A stretch of 64,000 bases of DNA from Mangifera indica. Lineage: Eukaryota > Streptophyta > Magnoliopsida > Sapindales > Anacardiaceae. The notes beneath the pieces are model-generated. The model searched no databases and was not told the DNA's origin. It saw only the letters and a program-made list of their open reading frames with translations. The position numbers and the translations under genes are program-made. Each line of letters starts with the position of its first letter. Positions within the stretch are counted from its first letter, which is position 1. Positions 11,503-24,957 of this stretch are shown here, in pieces. The stretch covers positions 12,697,820 through 12,761,819 of the forward strand of contig NC_058146.1 in NCBI RefSeq assembly GCF_011075055.1. The letters are read 5' to 3'.

Positions 11503-12479
11503 CCTCGATGTATTAATTCACAAAACTTTATATCTGTGAATTCATTTTTATTCGATTGCATAATTTTTGTTGATATTGAATATTTTCTAATTTGTAATTG
11601 ACTATTAAAACTATTGAAGCAATTTTAATTAATGTCAATTGAACATAAATTGGTGTTAATTTTATTGAGTTTTTGTCTCTCAATTTTGCTAGATATTGTT
11701 GAATTGAATATGTAGGTTATTAAAAACTTTGGTTGAAGGTTGAATAGGTTTCACATTGTTGCATGAAATCACCTTTGATACATATTGTTACGTATTTCAA
11801 AGGCTACTACTATCATGAGTTTGGTTTTTGTGTCATGTTACCTTATCTTGGTACTGTAGCAGTCGAAAGTTTGGAGATTTTTCAGTGAACTACTTCACTA
11901 CAACTTAACGAAAAAACATGCCTAAAATGCCCATGCACGATCGATACCTGATATGGATGCTTGCTAGAATAGGCTACATCTTCTCCTAGCATTAAGTTTT
12001 TCATAGAGATGTCGACTAGACACTCTTTATGCTAGTCATGCCTTGTAAGGAGTTTAATTATGTGTAGCAGCACCAAGTCATGCACACTTATGGAATTTTG
12101 GTGAATTTCAAAAGTATGTCAAGTACAATTGGCAACCTTTCTACACGTTTGATTGAAGGGAAAAAAAATTCAATATAGTCTTGTTTTGATCAACTAATAA
12201 TGAATTGTAATTTTTTTTAGACTTAGGGTTAAATTATAATTGTGTAAAATTTAAAGGACTAAAATGTAAATTAACACTTGGGTAAAAGTAATTAAAATTT
12301 ATTCTTTTTTATTTGATTATGATGTATGCATGTGTGGTTGATATGCATGGTGCCTGGATATAGTTGAACAACTTTTGTCGTGAATGCCTATTTCTATGGA
12401 CACCTAATTCATTCTTCTTCACCTTCATGTGATGTTTTCAACTCATGTGAGGTATGAGATTTACCAGGTGTTGTAAACA

Positions 12480-13870
12480 CTTTGTAGGTACAAGATGTCT
12501 AAGGGAGAACCAGTAGGACCTCATGTAATCAAGATGATAGGTTATATAAAGTGTTTGGCGTCATTGGGGATGATCATGTACAATGACTTGGCCATTAACC
12601 TTGTCTTTCAATCCCTTCTTAATTCATATGGGACATTCATTATGAACTACCTTATTAGTGAAAAGGAAAAATCTCTCTCTGAACTTCTAAGGTTGCCTAG
12701 GACTATTGAGTAGGAAGTAAAGAAGTCTACTAATGTGACAAGGTACGAAATGGCAAAAGTAAGGCTAAAACTAAGGCCAAAGCCCAAAAGTTGTTTTCTT
12801 CCATTGTAGCAAGGCCAGATATTGGAAGAAACATTGTAAGGCCTACCTTGAGAGCAAGAAGATGAAGTTGACCACTTTAACTATAGGTATATTCGTTTCT
12901 AAAATAACTTCTTAATATCTATGTTTTGGGTTGTGGACACAGGATGTGATTCTCACATATGCTTTATTATGCAAGAACTAAGGCAAAGTATATCGTTTGC
13001 CAAAAGAGAAATGGAGCAAGAATAGTTGTATTAATCGTAGGAAATTACTTGATCAATTTGTCATCCAGGTTTGTTTTAGAACTGAAAGATTGTTTTTATG
13101 TTCTTAGCATTTCTAGGAATTTAATTTTTATGTCTGTTTTGGACAAATTTGGATATTCTTTCTTGATTGATAGTGGTATTATAACCATTAGCTTGAATAA
13201 TATTCATTAAGGAACTATTAGTTTAATAAATGGTCTTTATGTTCTTAATTTGGATGATAAATATTCAATTTAAGAAATAAACAAACTAAGCATTCCAATC
13301 TAAACACCATATATTTGTGGCATTACTGGCTCGATCATATAAGATTTAAATGTATTTCAAGATTTTACAAAGAGGGAGTTTTACAATCATTTGACCTAAA
13401 GTCTTATGATGAATGTGCATAATGCCTTTTAGGCAAGATAACTGAATTGCCCTTCACTAGTCACAATAAAAAAGTAACTGAACTGTTATGCATCATTCAT
13501 AGTGATGTAAATGGACCTCTAACAGTGTAAGCTAGGAATGGGTATTCTTACTTCATCACATTTATTAATGATTTCAGTAGATATTATTATATGCATCTAA
13601 TCAAACACAAGTCTAAACGTTTTGAAAAATTCAAAGAATTTAATAACGAAGTAGAAAAACAAACTAGAAATAATATAAAAATCCTCTGAAGTGATCAAGA
13701 AGTGAATACTTATCCATTGAGTTCAGAAACTACTTGACGGAATATGAGATAGTATTACTGCTCACTTCTCCTTGTATACAATAATATAATGATGTATCCA
13801 AATAGAGGAATAGGACTTTGATAAACATGGTCAAATCCATGATGAGCTTTACTGATCTACCCATGTCATT
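12480..13870 (+). pseudogene. Copia gag-protease-integrase remnant
   Basis: The gag piece (12495-12713) contains VFQSLLNSYGTFIMNY and SLSELLRLP, the usual gag C-terminal half. A frameshifted zinc knuckle (CFHC..) lies near 12790-12840. A protease start VVDTGCDSHI is at about 12925-12960. Then come ELKDCFYVLSISRNL (pre-integrase), a decayed zinc-binding domain, and the integrase core FINDFSRYYYMHLIKHKSK with KFKEFNNEVEKQ near 13560-13660. Stops and frameshifts occur throughout. It belongs downstream of the LTR at 9691. It breaks off near 13870, so RT and RNase H are missing. Confidence 0.82.
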
Positions 13871-14085
13871 TTAGGGATATGCTCTAAAAACAGCCATGTA
13901 CACACTAAACCATGTCCTGTCCAAGTTTATAGATAAAATGTCTTATAAGTTGTGGACTGGGTAAAAGCCCAATTTAGAATATCCCATACAATTTGTGATA
14001 AATCTAAATTTCTAGGTAGGTAAGGATAATGAATAATCCTTATTTAAGAACCATGCACAAGCATGTATAATGCCTATAACTATAA
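13871..14085 (+). mobile_element. Copia LTR fragment
   Basis: Starts TTAGGGATATGCTCTAAAAAC, similar to the LTR start at 756 (TTAGAATATGCCCTAAAAAC). It lies exactly where the preceding integrase frame is interrupted, consistent with a nested insertion. The right end is unclear. Confidence 0.45.
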
Positions 14086-14089
14086 TTGT

Positions 14090-14745
14090 GTTTTACTGCA
14101 AGCATTTACCTTATTGCAAGTAGGGTATCCTACTACAAATGTGCTTTCTTACGGGTGATGTAGGAAGTATGAACTCACGAAGCTTCTTCATAATGATCCT
14201 ATGATATGTCTAGCATGCATGCATCTCTTGAGCCATAAACATCTCAAGCTAGTCTTAGATTTCACCATATATATGACGAGTGTTCCAACATTGTCTCATC
14301 TCTTTAGGTATATTGGAAATTACTGTTTACCAAGGAAATCTATATTATCTTTCCAAACAACCCTCATAAACATTTAATTTGGTTCCTTTTACATTCTTTA
14401 CTTATATTCTCTTGAACGAGCATCCCTTTGTTAGGTGCACAAGTGTTCATACTCTTTTTCACTATGCATAATTGTCCTCTCATAGGTATAGCTCCTTTGT
14501 TCATTATGAACAGGTGTCCCACATTTGTATGAACATGCATCACTCATTATATAACCATGAATGACCAACCTCCTTATTCACTAGGACCGTACCCTTCATC
14601 AAACGTGAAAAAGCATTCACTTATCGAGTGAACAAGCGTTTATTCTAATTTGAACTCAATCTTTCAACAATTAGCAATTTTTTACTTATGTACTTCCTAA
14701 GGGTATTTCCATAATTTTATTGTACGTACAGTCATTCTTACATAA
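14090..14745 (-). mobile_element. Fragment of LTR family G (inverted orientation)
   Basis: Shares blocks with 21300-22440 (same orientation) and with the reverse of 29180-29950, for example the GTAGGA..ACTCAC..CTTCTT block near 14160 against GTGTGAGGAG..ACTCACAGTGCCTCTTC near 21830. Short frames within it are not coding. Confidence 0.5.
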
Positions 14746-16089
14746 TCAATGGGTGAACTTTGTGTAGACATTTAGGATGTCATTAATCAATAGCGAAGTG
14801 GAACTAAAAATTAAAAAAATTATCAAAGATCCTAAAACCCATCTAGGATACTCGTTTTAATACATAGATTCACAAACATGTTAAACACATATAAGGTGTT
14901 TAGAAATTATACCTATGTTATTGGCTCCTCCAAGACTTCACGTGGCTATATAAAGATCATTATCTAACCTTTTTGAGGTGTTGCCTCGGTATCCATGCAG
15001 AGGACGAATGAAAGGCGATCCAAAAAAACGGTTGCTAGAGCTTCTATCGATTGGATCTTGGAAATTAGATCAAGACAAAGTTAGAAGAAGGTCACGACAA
15101 TGGAAGCTTGCATCAACAAGGTTCTAGTCGTGAAGATATGTGTTTAGGATGTATGTGTTGGTTTGTTATCCAAATTTTGGCTCAAACTAAACACATTTAT
15201 TTATAAAGTGTGTATGAATTCTAAGTTAGTTAGGATTCTAACTACTTAAGTGATAAGGTGTCTAAGAGTTCTTATTAAATTAAGACACTTAATTCATTGA
15301 AATTAGGATTCCAACTCAACTTAAAATTTCTATCAAACAAGAACTCTAAAGAATCCTTGTTTAACTAAAACACTTTAACTACAAGTTAACTTAGCTAGTT
15401 AACTCACATCTAACATTGGCCTTGCTCGGTTGGATTCCTAAGTGGATCCAATTGAAATCATGCAGTGCATTTGAATGATGCCACGTGGCACCACACACAA
15501 CAAATGGTCCCAGTCAAAACACATTCATACGTTTCTTTCTTTCATTGATCCTAGGATTGTCATCAAATAATCCTTGCCTTTTGGTTCGTATCAACCCCTT
15601 AATGCGTGTGACTTATAAGCTCTCGATTAAATCGATAGGGTTTGAATTCGAATCAAATTCAAAGATAGACTAAGATTAACCTCTAGCAAAGCGTCATGGC
15701 CACTTAGACGATAAATTGTTAGTGAACATCTTTATAAGCTTTTACAACATCACAATTACATGCAATTCAATCCTTTTACCAATCGATATCTCTTAAGGCT
15801 AAGACATAGAAGTGCATCCTCTTAGTAGTTCTTCAGTATGAGCTGATACATATTAATGACTTGCATAGATTAGGTTACAACTTTATCCTACTGTGGTCAT
15901 AGATTCATGTAATCATGAATGTTTTTTAGCATTCACATATGAGATATCTGCTCATTTGCTTAAGAGTGACGAATCATTTATTGATCAACCATAGATTTCA
16001 CACATCTCATGATATGGTTGATCCTTACTACAATGATATGTTGGATAGTGTCAAGTCATACTAATCCTTAGACGAGATGGTCTGGCAAC
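14746..16089 (-). mobile_element. Copia LTR copy, minus orientation, incomplete
   Basis: Related in reverse orientation to the LTR at 9691: the block around 14890 (AACACATATAAGGTGTTTAG) matches 11345-11365, and the block near 15690 (CTAGCAAAGCGTCATGGCCA) matches near 10520. Its outer start is missing because the next copy begins at about 16090. The frame 15485-15673 lies here and is not considered a gene. Confidence 0.6.
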
Positions 16090-17660
16090 CTCAAACATGT
16101 TATTAACACATATAGGGTGTTTATAGAATATACTTGTGTCAGTGGCTCCTTTGACTTTCATTAATTTAGACAAATTGTGAAGTCACTCCCAGAACCCAAA
16201 GTAGGCTTAAACCTCGGTATCCATACAAACACTAATTGAATTAAAGACTAAAATCATGCTTAAAGGCTACTAGGGTTTTAGCATGATTTATGGATTTAGA
16301 TGAAAGCCATGGTAATAGCTTTTATCCATAGGTAACGGCTAAGGTACAAAAGCATGAAGTATGCCACAGTGATTTCCTTGAGAAGAAAGAAACATAATGT
16401 ACTGTTACAATTTTAAAAGCCATAAGAAGATAAGAAACGTGCACCACACTGATTCAATGAAAAGTAAGTGTATATAAATACACATACTTGTAGGGCCCAT
16501 ATATATATAATTACTATATATATATAATTATATTATATTATTTTAATTTTATTTAGTGACCCATATGGACTAATGCACTAAGCTTGGATTTATCCAACTG
16601 GATAAATCCAATCCAACCTTATACTTTCTCATATACAACGTTAATCACTTAACATTATTTCATTTTAGTCTCTAGGTATCATAAAATATACTTTCAAATC
16701 TAAAAACCTTTCTAAAACTTAAAACTCTCAATTCAAAATCTAGATCAAATCGAGCTTGGACTTCCAGAGCTCGATCAACTCCTTTTTGTGTATGACTTAG
16801 AGGCTCTTTACTAAGTTGGTAATGACTAGATTTATGTCAGGCTCCGAACCTAACATCTATTTAGACACAAACCAAGAGTGGCCTCTAGCAAGACATTATG
16901 GCCATCGATTAGTAGAGTGTCAATATATGACTTCTTAACCTGTCAATGGTACAGTTACTTATATAATTCGATCTTTTTGTCATACAATATCTTTTCAAGG
17001 TTGAGATATAGATGAAATGTCTCTCTCAAGGATACTCGAGTTATGTAGACTGATTTCTATCAATGATCAGAGAAATATCAGATCGAGCATAAACTTACTC
17101 CTACTGTGACCATAAATTTAATTTATCATTGTCATCCATCAGAGGGCCTTAATTAAGATACCGACTCATGTACTAAAGAATGACAAATCCTTTATTGATC
17201 TATCATACCCTTCATACAGATCTTAATATGGCCAATCACAACCTTTCTAGTAATCCTCTGACCAAAATACATTGGGCTAGTTTCAAACCATACTAACCCT
17301 TGCACAAGACAGTCTAGTGACTTTAAATCTAAAAATCACATATACCTTTGTTCACTAAGAAGATATATTGCATAGACATTAGAGCAACCATATTGAATCC
17401 TTTTAGTGGGTCAATCTAGTGAACACGTCAACAATGTGCAGCCATATGTTACACCAAGTTGTCAGTAAACAACTTTGACACTTAAGAATTGTCATCACCT
17501 TTTGAGAACGTCATTCAATACTATGATAACTTTATCACTATTACTCATGTCCTTGATCATGATAATATCGAAGTATGCAATTAGACTATTTGGTGAGACT
17601 ATGACTCTATAAAGCATCTATTTAGTACTAATAACACCAAATCAAATATGCCAGAAGTCA
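16090..17660 (-). mobile_element. Second Copia LTR copy, minus orientation
   Basis: The same block order as the previous copy, repeated: AACACATATAGGGTGTTTAT at about 16102, GGCCTCTAGCAAGACATTATG at 16880, and an ATTACTCATGTCCTTG block at about 17540 that matches the reverse of 9925-9950. It probably serves as the 3' LTR of the decayed minus-strand Copia element at 17661-20400. Confidence 0.6.
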
Positions 17661-20400
17661 ATTTTGCGATCTAATATGTCATTTAAGACTTGTATTTTAA
17701 ATGTCTCATACTCAGTTTTCAATGTAGGATTGATTCAACATTTATATAATTTATCCTTTTGAATTGATATGCATTATTTTCAACTTGAATTGTCTTATGT
17801 TACTATTTCTCATTCAAGGACTTCATCCTTTAAGATCTTAAAAATTTTCCACATCCTTTTTTAGGAAATCAAGGATATTTCCTATTGTGTCATCTAACGA
17901 CGCTTATTTGGAAATAGTTTATATTTTTTAAAAGATTGAGACATCAACTTTAAGTGTATATCATGATATTCGTGATCATTCTAATTACTGATATTAATAA
18001 AAATCTAATCATCTTTGTCTCTCAATTTATTTGTTTAGTGACACATAATCTAAGAGAGGCATATATCATCATGGCGATAGAGAATCTTTTCAGATTCTTT
18101 TTTGCTGAATCCCTTTAGCCTTCATCTTTTATAAACACTCTAACTTAAATTTAGTAGTTTATATGATCTATAACAATAGATTAAGTGAGGATATGGACTA
18201 CTTAGTTTAAGTTTTTCTATTAAGGATTACTTGGCTACCTAAGTCTTATTATTTCAACTGCAAATTTCACACTTAATTCTGATATGTTTATCGTCATATA
18301 GATATACAATGTTAGAATTGTCATTGTACTCCCATTAGCTTTTGTATACAGATTTCATATTCATTTTAATAAAACCAAAAGATTTTATGGTTTTATTTAT
18401 ATGAATATTTCTAGATTGCAAACATTCACATGAGTTCTTAAATAGAAATCATCAACTTGCATACTCGACCAACTCCTTTTCAAGGTTAATACCATTGGTT
18501 ATATTGTAGACATAACCATGCTAGATATTATCCATTAGAATTGCTTTTGACAATTAATTGTCAAACTTTTAATGGTATGCAATAATTATGATTACATCTA
18601 GATTTTAGTGTCACTTGTAGGTCTCAAATTTTAATGTCATAAATGACTAGTGCATTTATTAAGAGTTATAAGAATTTTAATTCTTATAAACTCATAATGC
18701 ACCTTATCTTTTTTACATGATTTTGTATACTAATGCTAATTACTCATTTCCTTCTAAGAATAAGTAATCTTCATTATGATGTTAAACTATACTTATTGGC
18801 ACATTATTTACTTTATGTCTATCTTTCTTGTGAACTAGAACTTGATTGAGTGCTATTATCCTCCTATTTGATCTTTTAGAGAATGACGTCTATAAGAATC
18901 TTTCAAAATAGATTTTAAAATCTATTCACTATTGGAAGGGCAATATTCTTAAGTTTCCTTTATAATATTACACAAAACAATTCATTTACCATATGGTTTA
19001 ACTAACTCAAATTAATTACTTAACATTAATTCACTACCATTGTTAAATGTGTCATTGGATTTCAATCCAACGCATACAACACATTACACCTCAGGTATTA
19101 AATTAGTGTGTTATACATAGACATAAATATGGGTTGTAATCACAAAGGTATTACCTTAGAATATTTAGTGGGTATTAAATCTCCCATTACACCTCAGGTA
19201 TTAAATTAGACTATTGTCTTATGCATTCACCTCTTTGGTTTAACCCAAGTGATTGAATACATGCGTTAACAAATTCTTTATTCATTCTTGAATTCCTTGA
19301 ATTTCTTCAAGGTATTTAGATTTGTATTTTCAAAGATGTACAAATCATATTCATTGGAATATCCAATCAATCAAATAAAATTCAAATTTTAATTTGTTCA
19401 GCACAAACTATTAATTCTCATTGTTTAGACAAAATTCAATAATTGAACAATACTGCCACTGAAAACAATGAAAGGCTGACATGGTTATCTTTGTCTAAAA
19501 AACATAATTAGTATCCATCATTCAATAACAATTAAATGAATCAAAATTTCAATGATGATTTAGTCTTTCGTGCTAAATTATTAGTCCAAATTAATTTCTA
19601 CGATTGAGAATTCTTGAAATAATCATAGTGATAAATCTCTCAAAAGTTTTATCTATGAAAATATTACAACTAGTTTTTATTTCTTTTCATGTTACTTGTA
19701 GGCTAGAATGAATACATAGATGCTACAACTAATATGGCATGCATGTGCCACATTTCCAACTTATAGGTCCTTCTCTTCTCTTGGATAGCATCTATTATGC
19801 CTCAGTTACTTTATATCGAAAAAATGTAAGAATTTAAATCCTATGTTAAATAATATGAGATTTCGAGAAAAAGTTCAATTTTCAATCTTATCTAATATGT
19901 TACTCAATCTTCTTTCTTTCGTTACTAGAAAGGTTTTGCAACGTTTGCTTTAGTGGCTAGACTTACCATATCAAAAGCAAATTACTTTACTTTTACCAAC
20001 TAAACCCTTTTGAGAGTTTAATATGTTATAAAGCATTGGGTGAGATTCAAAATTTAGCTAGGCATGAACCTCACTTCTTTCTTCCTCTCTTTTCAAATTG
20101 GCTTCAACTTGTTTAGCGATTCTAATGTGTATATCAACATTCACTACCATCCTTATCAAACCTTCAATAGATTCTCTCTTGTTATCCTTTAGAAAGTCCA
20201 TAACAAACTTAGTGTAAGATTTGGGTAGAGACAAGATAATAAGGTTAAAGGTCATGTTATTTGTCATACATGAGTCTAGAGTTTTGGCCTTCTTGATCAA
20301 TTTAATTATATTAAATAGTGAGATCCATTCTCCACTCCATTATCCAATTTTTATCTTTTTTGACAAGATTAATTTCTCTTATTTCAGCATCAAGTTTATG
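17661..20400 (-). pseudogene. Copia gag-pol remnant, minus strand
   Basis: A gag piece at 20058-20300 contains NLIILSLPKSYTKFVMDFL and GLIRMVVNVDIHIRIAKQVE, the typical gag C-terminal half. Further down the minus strand (about 19300-19400) the integrase-like stretch IFENTNLNTLKKFKEFKNE matches the Copia KHKSE..FEKFKEFKNEV motif. The rest is too decayed to divide into domains. A 26-bp direct repeat (19082 and 19185) lies inside. Order and strand fit an element whose 3' LTR is the copy at 16090-17660. Confidence 0.6.
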
Positions 20401-20479
20401 CATAACTAATAAATCTTATGTGACAACATACAAGATTCTTTTCTCTTTTAGTATAATTTATAGACATTGATACTAGTTG

Positions 20480-21265
20480 AGGTGTTTGTATCCAACCCAA
20501 ACTCATTTTCAAATATTTTTTGACATTGGAATAACAAGTGTCCACATGGCCAAGGTGTCAAATCTCTATACTCGATCCAGTCCAATCGACCTAGTATATA
20601 ACTATAGGACATAGTTTCAGGATAATGATGCTTTCATCAAGAGATATATAATTGCACTAGTAGCAATTTGAAGAATAGTTCTTGATGACTGAGTGAGATA
20701 CAATCGACCCCAAAGATGTTAAGACTATATTAGTTAGGAGTCTGAGGACTTGTTCTTTTGTAATTGAATGAATCATGGTTCAACCTGAAAGTGATGATAT
20801 GTAGCATATAGGTTCCCAAAAGCAGTTTATGTATAGATATAAGATATAAGACATAATATCATCCTAATGGGAGTTTTAGGGAATAAGTAAAAATTAGTAA
20901 TTGAGTCTTCTACTTAATGAGTGTTTTATCACTCACTCTCTACTTTCATATATGCTAGTATAGGAAATCGTGACAACTGCAAAGCAAGCAATGGTCAACA
21001 GGCATAGTGCATTAAAGGTATTTCTATCATTTGTCTATTATTCAGTTTATGAATCTAGTTTTCTTTTAGATGTACCTAGATACACACTATATGGATTATG
21101 TTTTATGTTTATGCTTTCTTATGGACATCTTTTGTTCATTTCAGCATAAATTTGTACAAGGGTATTTTTGTAATTTTCCATAAGTTTATGAATATGTTTT
21201 TACTCAATAATTCTTTAGATTTTTATATAAGTTTTAAAATGTATGCATGGTAAATTAATTGATGT
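20480..21265 (+). mobile_element. Fragment of LTR family G
   Basis: Matches 29990-30480 block for block: ACATGGCCAAGGTGTCAAAT / ACATGGCCAAAATGCCAAAT, CATCAAGAGATATATAATTG / CATCAAGAAATAATATGGTC, GTAATTGAGTCTTCTACTTA / GTAATTGAGTCTCCTACTTA. No coding capacity. Confidence 0.6.
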
Positions 21266-21299
21266 TGTGACATCTTCCTCTAGAGGATAGTACTTCTAG

Positions 21300-22445
21300 A
21301 AGGGATTGTTACATTTTCCAAAATACCCTTATCTCGACCCATACTATCTTTGTCATTCAAAGTCTGTCACTGAACTTAATTAGGATAATGATGGATCCTA
21401 TAACTCATATTTGTACTTATATTGCTCTCAAGAATTTCTATGCTACATATCATAACTCTAGGGTTGAACCATGACTCGCTTGGTCACTAAGGAACTACTC
21501 CCTAGATTCTTAACTGTTATGACCATATCATTTCTAAGGTTAGTTATGTCCTATTTGGTCACTAGGAACCACTCCTCGGATCCTTACTAATATGACCACA
21601 GTATCTCTTAATCGTTTAGAAGTTATGTTTCACAATTGTATACTAGGGCGATTAAATTAGATCTCATATAGGGATTTGGCACCTTAGTCATATGAGTACT
21701 CGTTATGCAGTCCACTCACCTACACTATTATTGGACTACCAAACATCATGATAACTACATTCTACTGTAAGCTAGTACCCATCTACAGGTACAATGTCTT
21801 ATTATGAACATGTCCTACTATAGGTGGTGTGAGGAGTTTTTACTCACAGTGCCTCTTCTTAACAATACTAAAACATCTAGCATATGTGCATTTCAAGCCA
21901 CAGATCACCTTGTAGTTGTTATAGCTTTTATCCAAATCATATCTCATGCCTCATAAAAATTTCATCATTTGGGCATATTAGGTACTACTATGTACTTAAG
22001 ATCTCTATACTATCTCTGGGGATGACTCTAAACCTCTGGTCTAGTCACCATTTCTTTCTTTATTATGCTCTTCATACACAGATGTATCCTCTAGGATATA
22101 TGGCATGTATCTCTCTTATGCATGAGACATGGTTATCCCCTTAAGGGCGTGTCTTTATTGTATTAAACGCACATATGTGTTTCTTTTGGAACACGGGCAT
22201 GTTAACTTTATAAATCGTGCACAACCTTTTTTCCTTATAGCTTATCCTTATGTAAATAAAATCAAACATACACGGGGGTATGTGCCTTCGGACACAAGTG
22301 TGTGCTCTTTCTTTATACTTAGACTTGTTTCTCAAACTTAACTCATTTTTATCGTTTTACTTCTTAAGGGAATTTTAGTAATTTCACCCCACACGGGGTC
22401 ATGCAAAATACACACACAAGTGAACTTCTTACCCTAGTTGACTAC
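21300..22445 (-). mobile_element. Fragment of LTR family G, inverted to its neighbour
   Basis: The reverse complement matches 29180-30150, including the block with CCTAGTATACA and the TTGGACTACTAAA-type block near 21730. It lies head to head with the fragment at 20480-21265. Reading frames 21884-22144 and 22129-22341 fall in it and lack any known motif. Confidence 0.55.
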
Positions 22446-23400
22446 TCAATCGTTAACAATGTCCAACAGTTATCAGATCGCTAAAAAACTTAAGCTAAAT
22501 TTTATGCATTGTGCACATGAAAGTGTATCTTATATCACGTCATCATGTGAAAAAACCCAAAAGCTGAACGCAAACTTAAAATTGAACCTTAATTTATCTT
22601 TATGATCTTTCTATCCTTTCCTCAACAATTAAACATTTTCTATTGCATATACCTCATGCAATTATCATCATTAATCCAATATAACGCTACCAAAAAACAG
22701 AGGACATAAATCGATCAGAGATAATACAAATTGAAATTAGGTATTACATGTGTATATCACTTCATAAACTATTATGAAATTTCATCATCATTTATGCCAA
22801 TCATTATAATTTTTCCATCAAATCATTATATCAATAATCAGAACACTAAAACATTAGCCTTTTATGCAACTTTATCCCAAAATTATCTCTACCATATATA
22901 ATAACACAAGTATTATATCACCCAAGACTAAAATTTCATGGCTACACATAGGTTTTACATTCTACTTGTATCAATGGCATTATGTAAACACTTTTGGTAC
23001 AGGAATAACCTTAGTCCACATTAATAACACAAAGACTATTTTGCCTTCAAAACGTACTTGAAAGTGTTACACATTCTCACAAAACCATGCCTCACTTGAT
23101 GGGTCTTCAAGGTTTTAAGGGTTTGTTGCTTCAAAATCATCTCAATGGCTTTAATGACAAATAAGACAATAGCCTCAGGTACTTTTAGTAATCCTTGTGT
23201 TTCACATTATGGAAATGTGATAGCCAATGATGATCAAAAGGATTGCTTGAAGGTTATTAGGCATAGAAATGTTTATGTAGGTATATGTATATTAATGTTA
23301 TTCTAGAAGAGGTTAGGATTGCCAATGAGTTCATGGAAATAGTAAATAGAATGAAATGGAGAAACTTATTTTTTGTGAGATATGATTTGTGTATAAATTC
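22446..23400. other. Unassigned spacer
   Basis: AT-rich sequence with no recognised gene. It probably belongs to the inner part of the SIRE-like element whose 3' end follows, but no pol motif is readable. Confidence 0.4.
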
Positions 23401-23425
23401 TATAACTCTCTGAACTTGAAAACAG

Positions 23426-24420
23426 ATGCCCAAGACAACATATATAATGAACTTTAAATTACATGGTGAGCCTCATTTAGTTACTCCAAACGAGCTTACT
23501 GAATGGTTGGAATGTGACTACGAAACCATGCTAAATACACTTTTGAACTTTAATCAATTTGATGTTTGACTTGAATTGGGTGGAAGAAAAACCTACCATT
23601 CGTACACTTTGAAATCAACCAAATTGGATAATCCGACCTACAGAGTTTTTCATATAATCGTCTCTTACACTCTGAATGTCCAAAATGACTCAAATGGGCA
23701 AGTGTTTGTTCAAGGTTTAAAATTTATTTTTGCTACCCAGTATAAGATACAAGTTGATACTATTAGATGGTAGATTCACACGCTACATTCCATTAAGAAT
23801 GACAAACATGTCATTGGGGTCAAAATGCTTATTTCGTTCTTTGAAAAGAAATTACGGTTAAAATTAGTTGTACAGGATCCTGAGCATCGACTTAAATTCA
23901 AAAAGTTTGACTACTTCATTGCTCAGTCACTAGAAAAAATGGAATTATTAGAAAAGATGGACAAGGTGGATGTAGATTCAAACCATACCGACCAAGGCAT
24001 CAAAGAGTAATTGATGTTAAGAAGAATAATTTCCTCATATAGAAGAAGTTGAAGCTCAATTTGATGCTCCTTCTTCTACTTCTTAGTCTTAACTAAGTGA
24101 TATTCCTAGACCAACTTCTCAACTTGAAAAATGATTAAGAATGGAAGAAGAATATGTGAATCTATTCCAAGAACAATTCACTCATATGATGGACTTCATG
24201 AGTGAAGGATTTCAAGCTATTAAACATTATCTGAATGGTATGGCTGCCTATTATTCTGAGACCTTTCAGAGACAAGATGAAGTTCTTTAGAGGTAGGATC
24301 AGATTATTCAAGAGCAACAACAACTCAATCAAAAGCAAGATAAACTTGAAAATGAATTTTGAGACTGGATGTTGAAATATCATTGACTTACATATCATTA
24401 TCGCATTGCATATAATTTCA
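23426..24420 (+). pseudogene. Env-position ORF of a SIRE-like Copia element, degenerate
   Basis: A broken reading frame starts MPKTTYIMNFKLHGEPHLV (about 23426). It continues through NPTYRVFHIIVSYTLNVQ and FVQGLKFIFATQYK, then ISFFEKKLRLKL. A Gln/Glu-rich heptad stretch follows near 24140-24360 (EYVNLFQEQFTHMMDFMSEG, RQDQIIQEQQQLNQKQDKLE), a likely coiled coil. At least three stops or frameshifts break it. SIRE-like elements commonly carry an extra ORF with a coiled coil between pol and the 3' LTR. The position, upstream of the polypurine tract and LTR at 24958, fits this. Its function is unproven in any case, so the call rests on position and general character. Confidence 0.6.
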
Positions 24421-24957
24421 TGCTTTGGTTATTTTGCACAAGTTTAGTTATTTTTAAATTTTGGTTAACTTTGCTTAATTGATTTGTATTGCTTTAAACT
24501 TTGGATATTGCTTGTTGTTTAATGTCAAGTTTTGGTAATATATATGTTTGGATGTCATTTTGATCAATAGTTGAGTTTGCTTGATTGTTGATATGTTTAG
24601 ATATATATGTTTGATTATTGATCCTTAATATATTAGTTTGCTTGGAAGTAGTTGATGATAATATATTGAATATTAGGAGTGTTTTTTATTTATTTTTTAT
24701 TGATAACAAAAAGATGGAGAAGAGAAAATATAGGGGAGACTATGCTAAAATTTTATGAAATTTTTTCAAAAATTCTAATCTTGTAAATTTTTTGCTTTAA
24801 CTAACTTGGTAATGCATTTTTAAACAAAAATGTTAAACTAAGGGGGAGTGTTATAGGCTTAAAGTGATAGAGAGTAAACTTGATGTGAAATTCCATTCTC
24901 ACCTTGAAGTTTATATTTTTTAACTTAGTTTTTATCATCAATCAAAAAGGGAGAGAT
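24421..24957 (+). other. Noncoding 3' region and polypurine tract of the SIRE-like element
   Basis: T/G-rich noncoding DNA. It contains an internal purine tract near 24713-24740 and the terminal tract AAAAAGGGAGAGA at 24944-24956, right next to the LTR start. Such AAAAGGGGGAGA tracts mark plus-strand priming in SIRE-like elements. Confidence 0.7.

Noticed and set aside
24162..24398. 78-codon minus-strand frame rich in Leu/Ile, resembling a membrane protein
   Set aside because: Antisense of a Gln/Glu/Lys-rich coiled-coil stretch, which automatically reads as hydrophobic.
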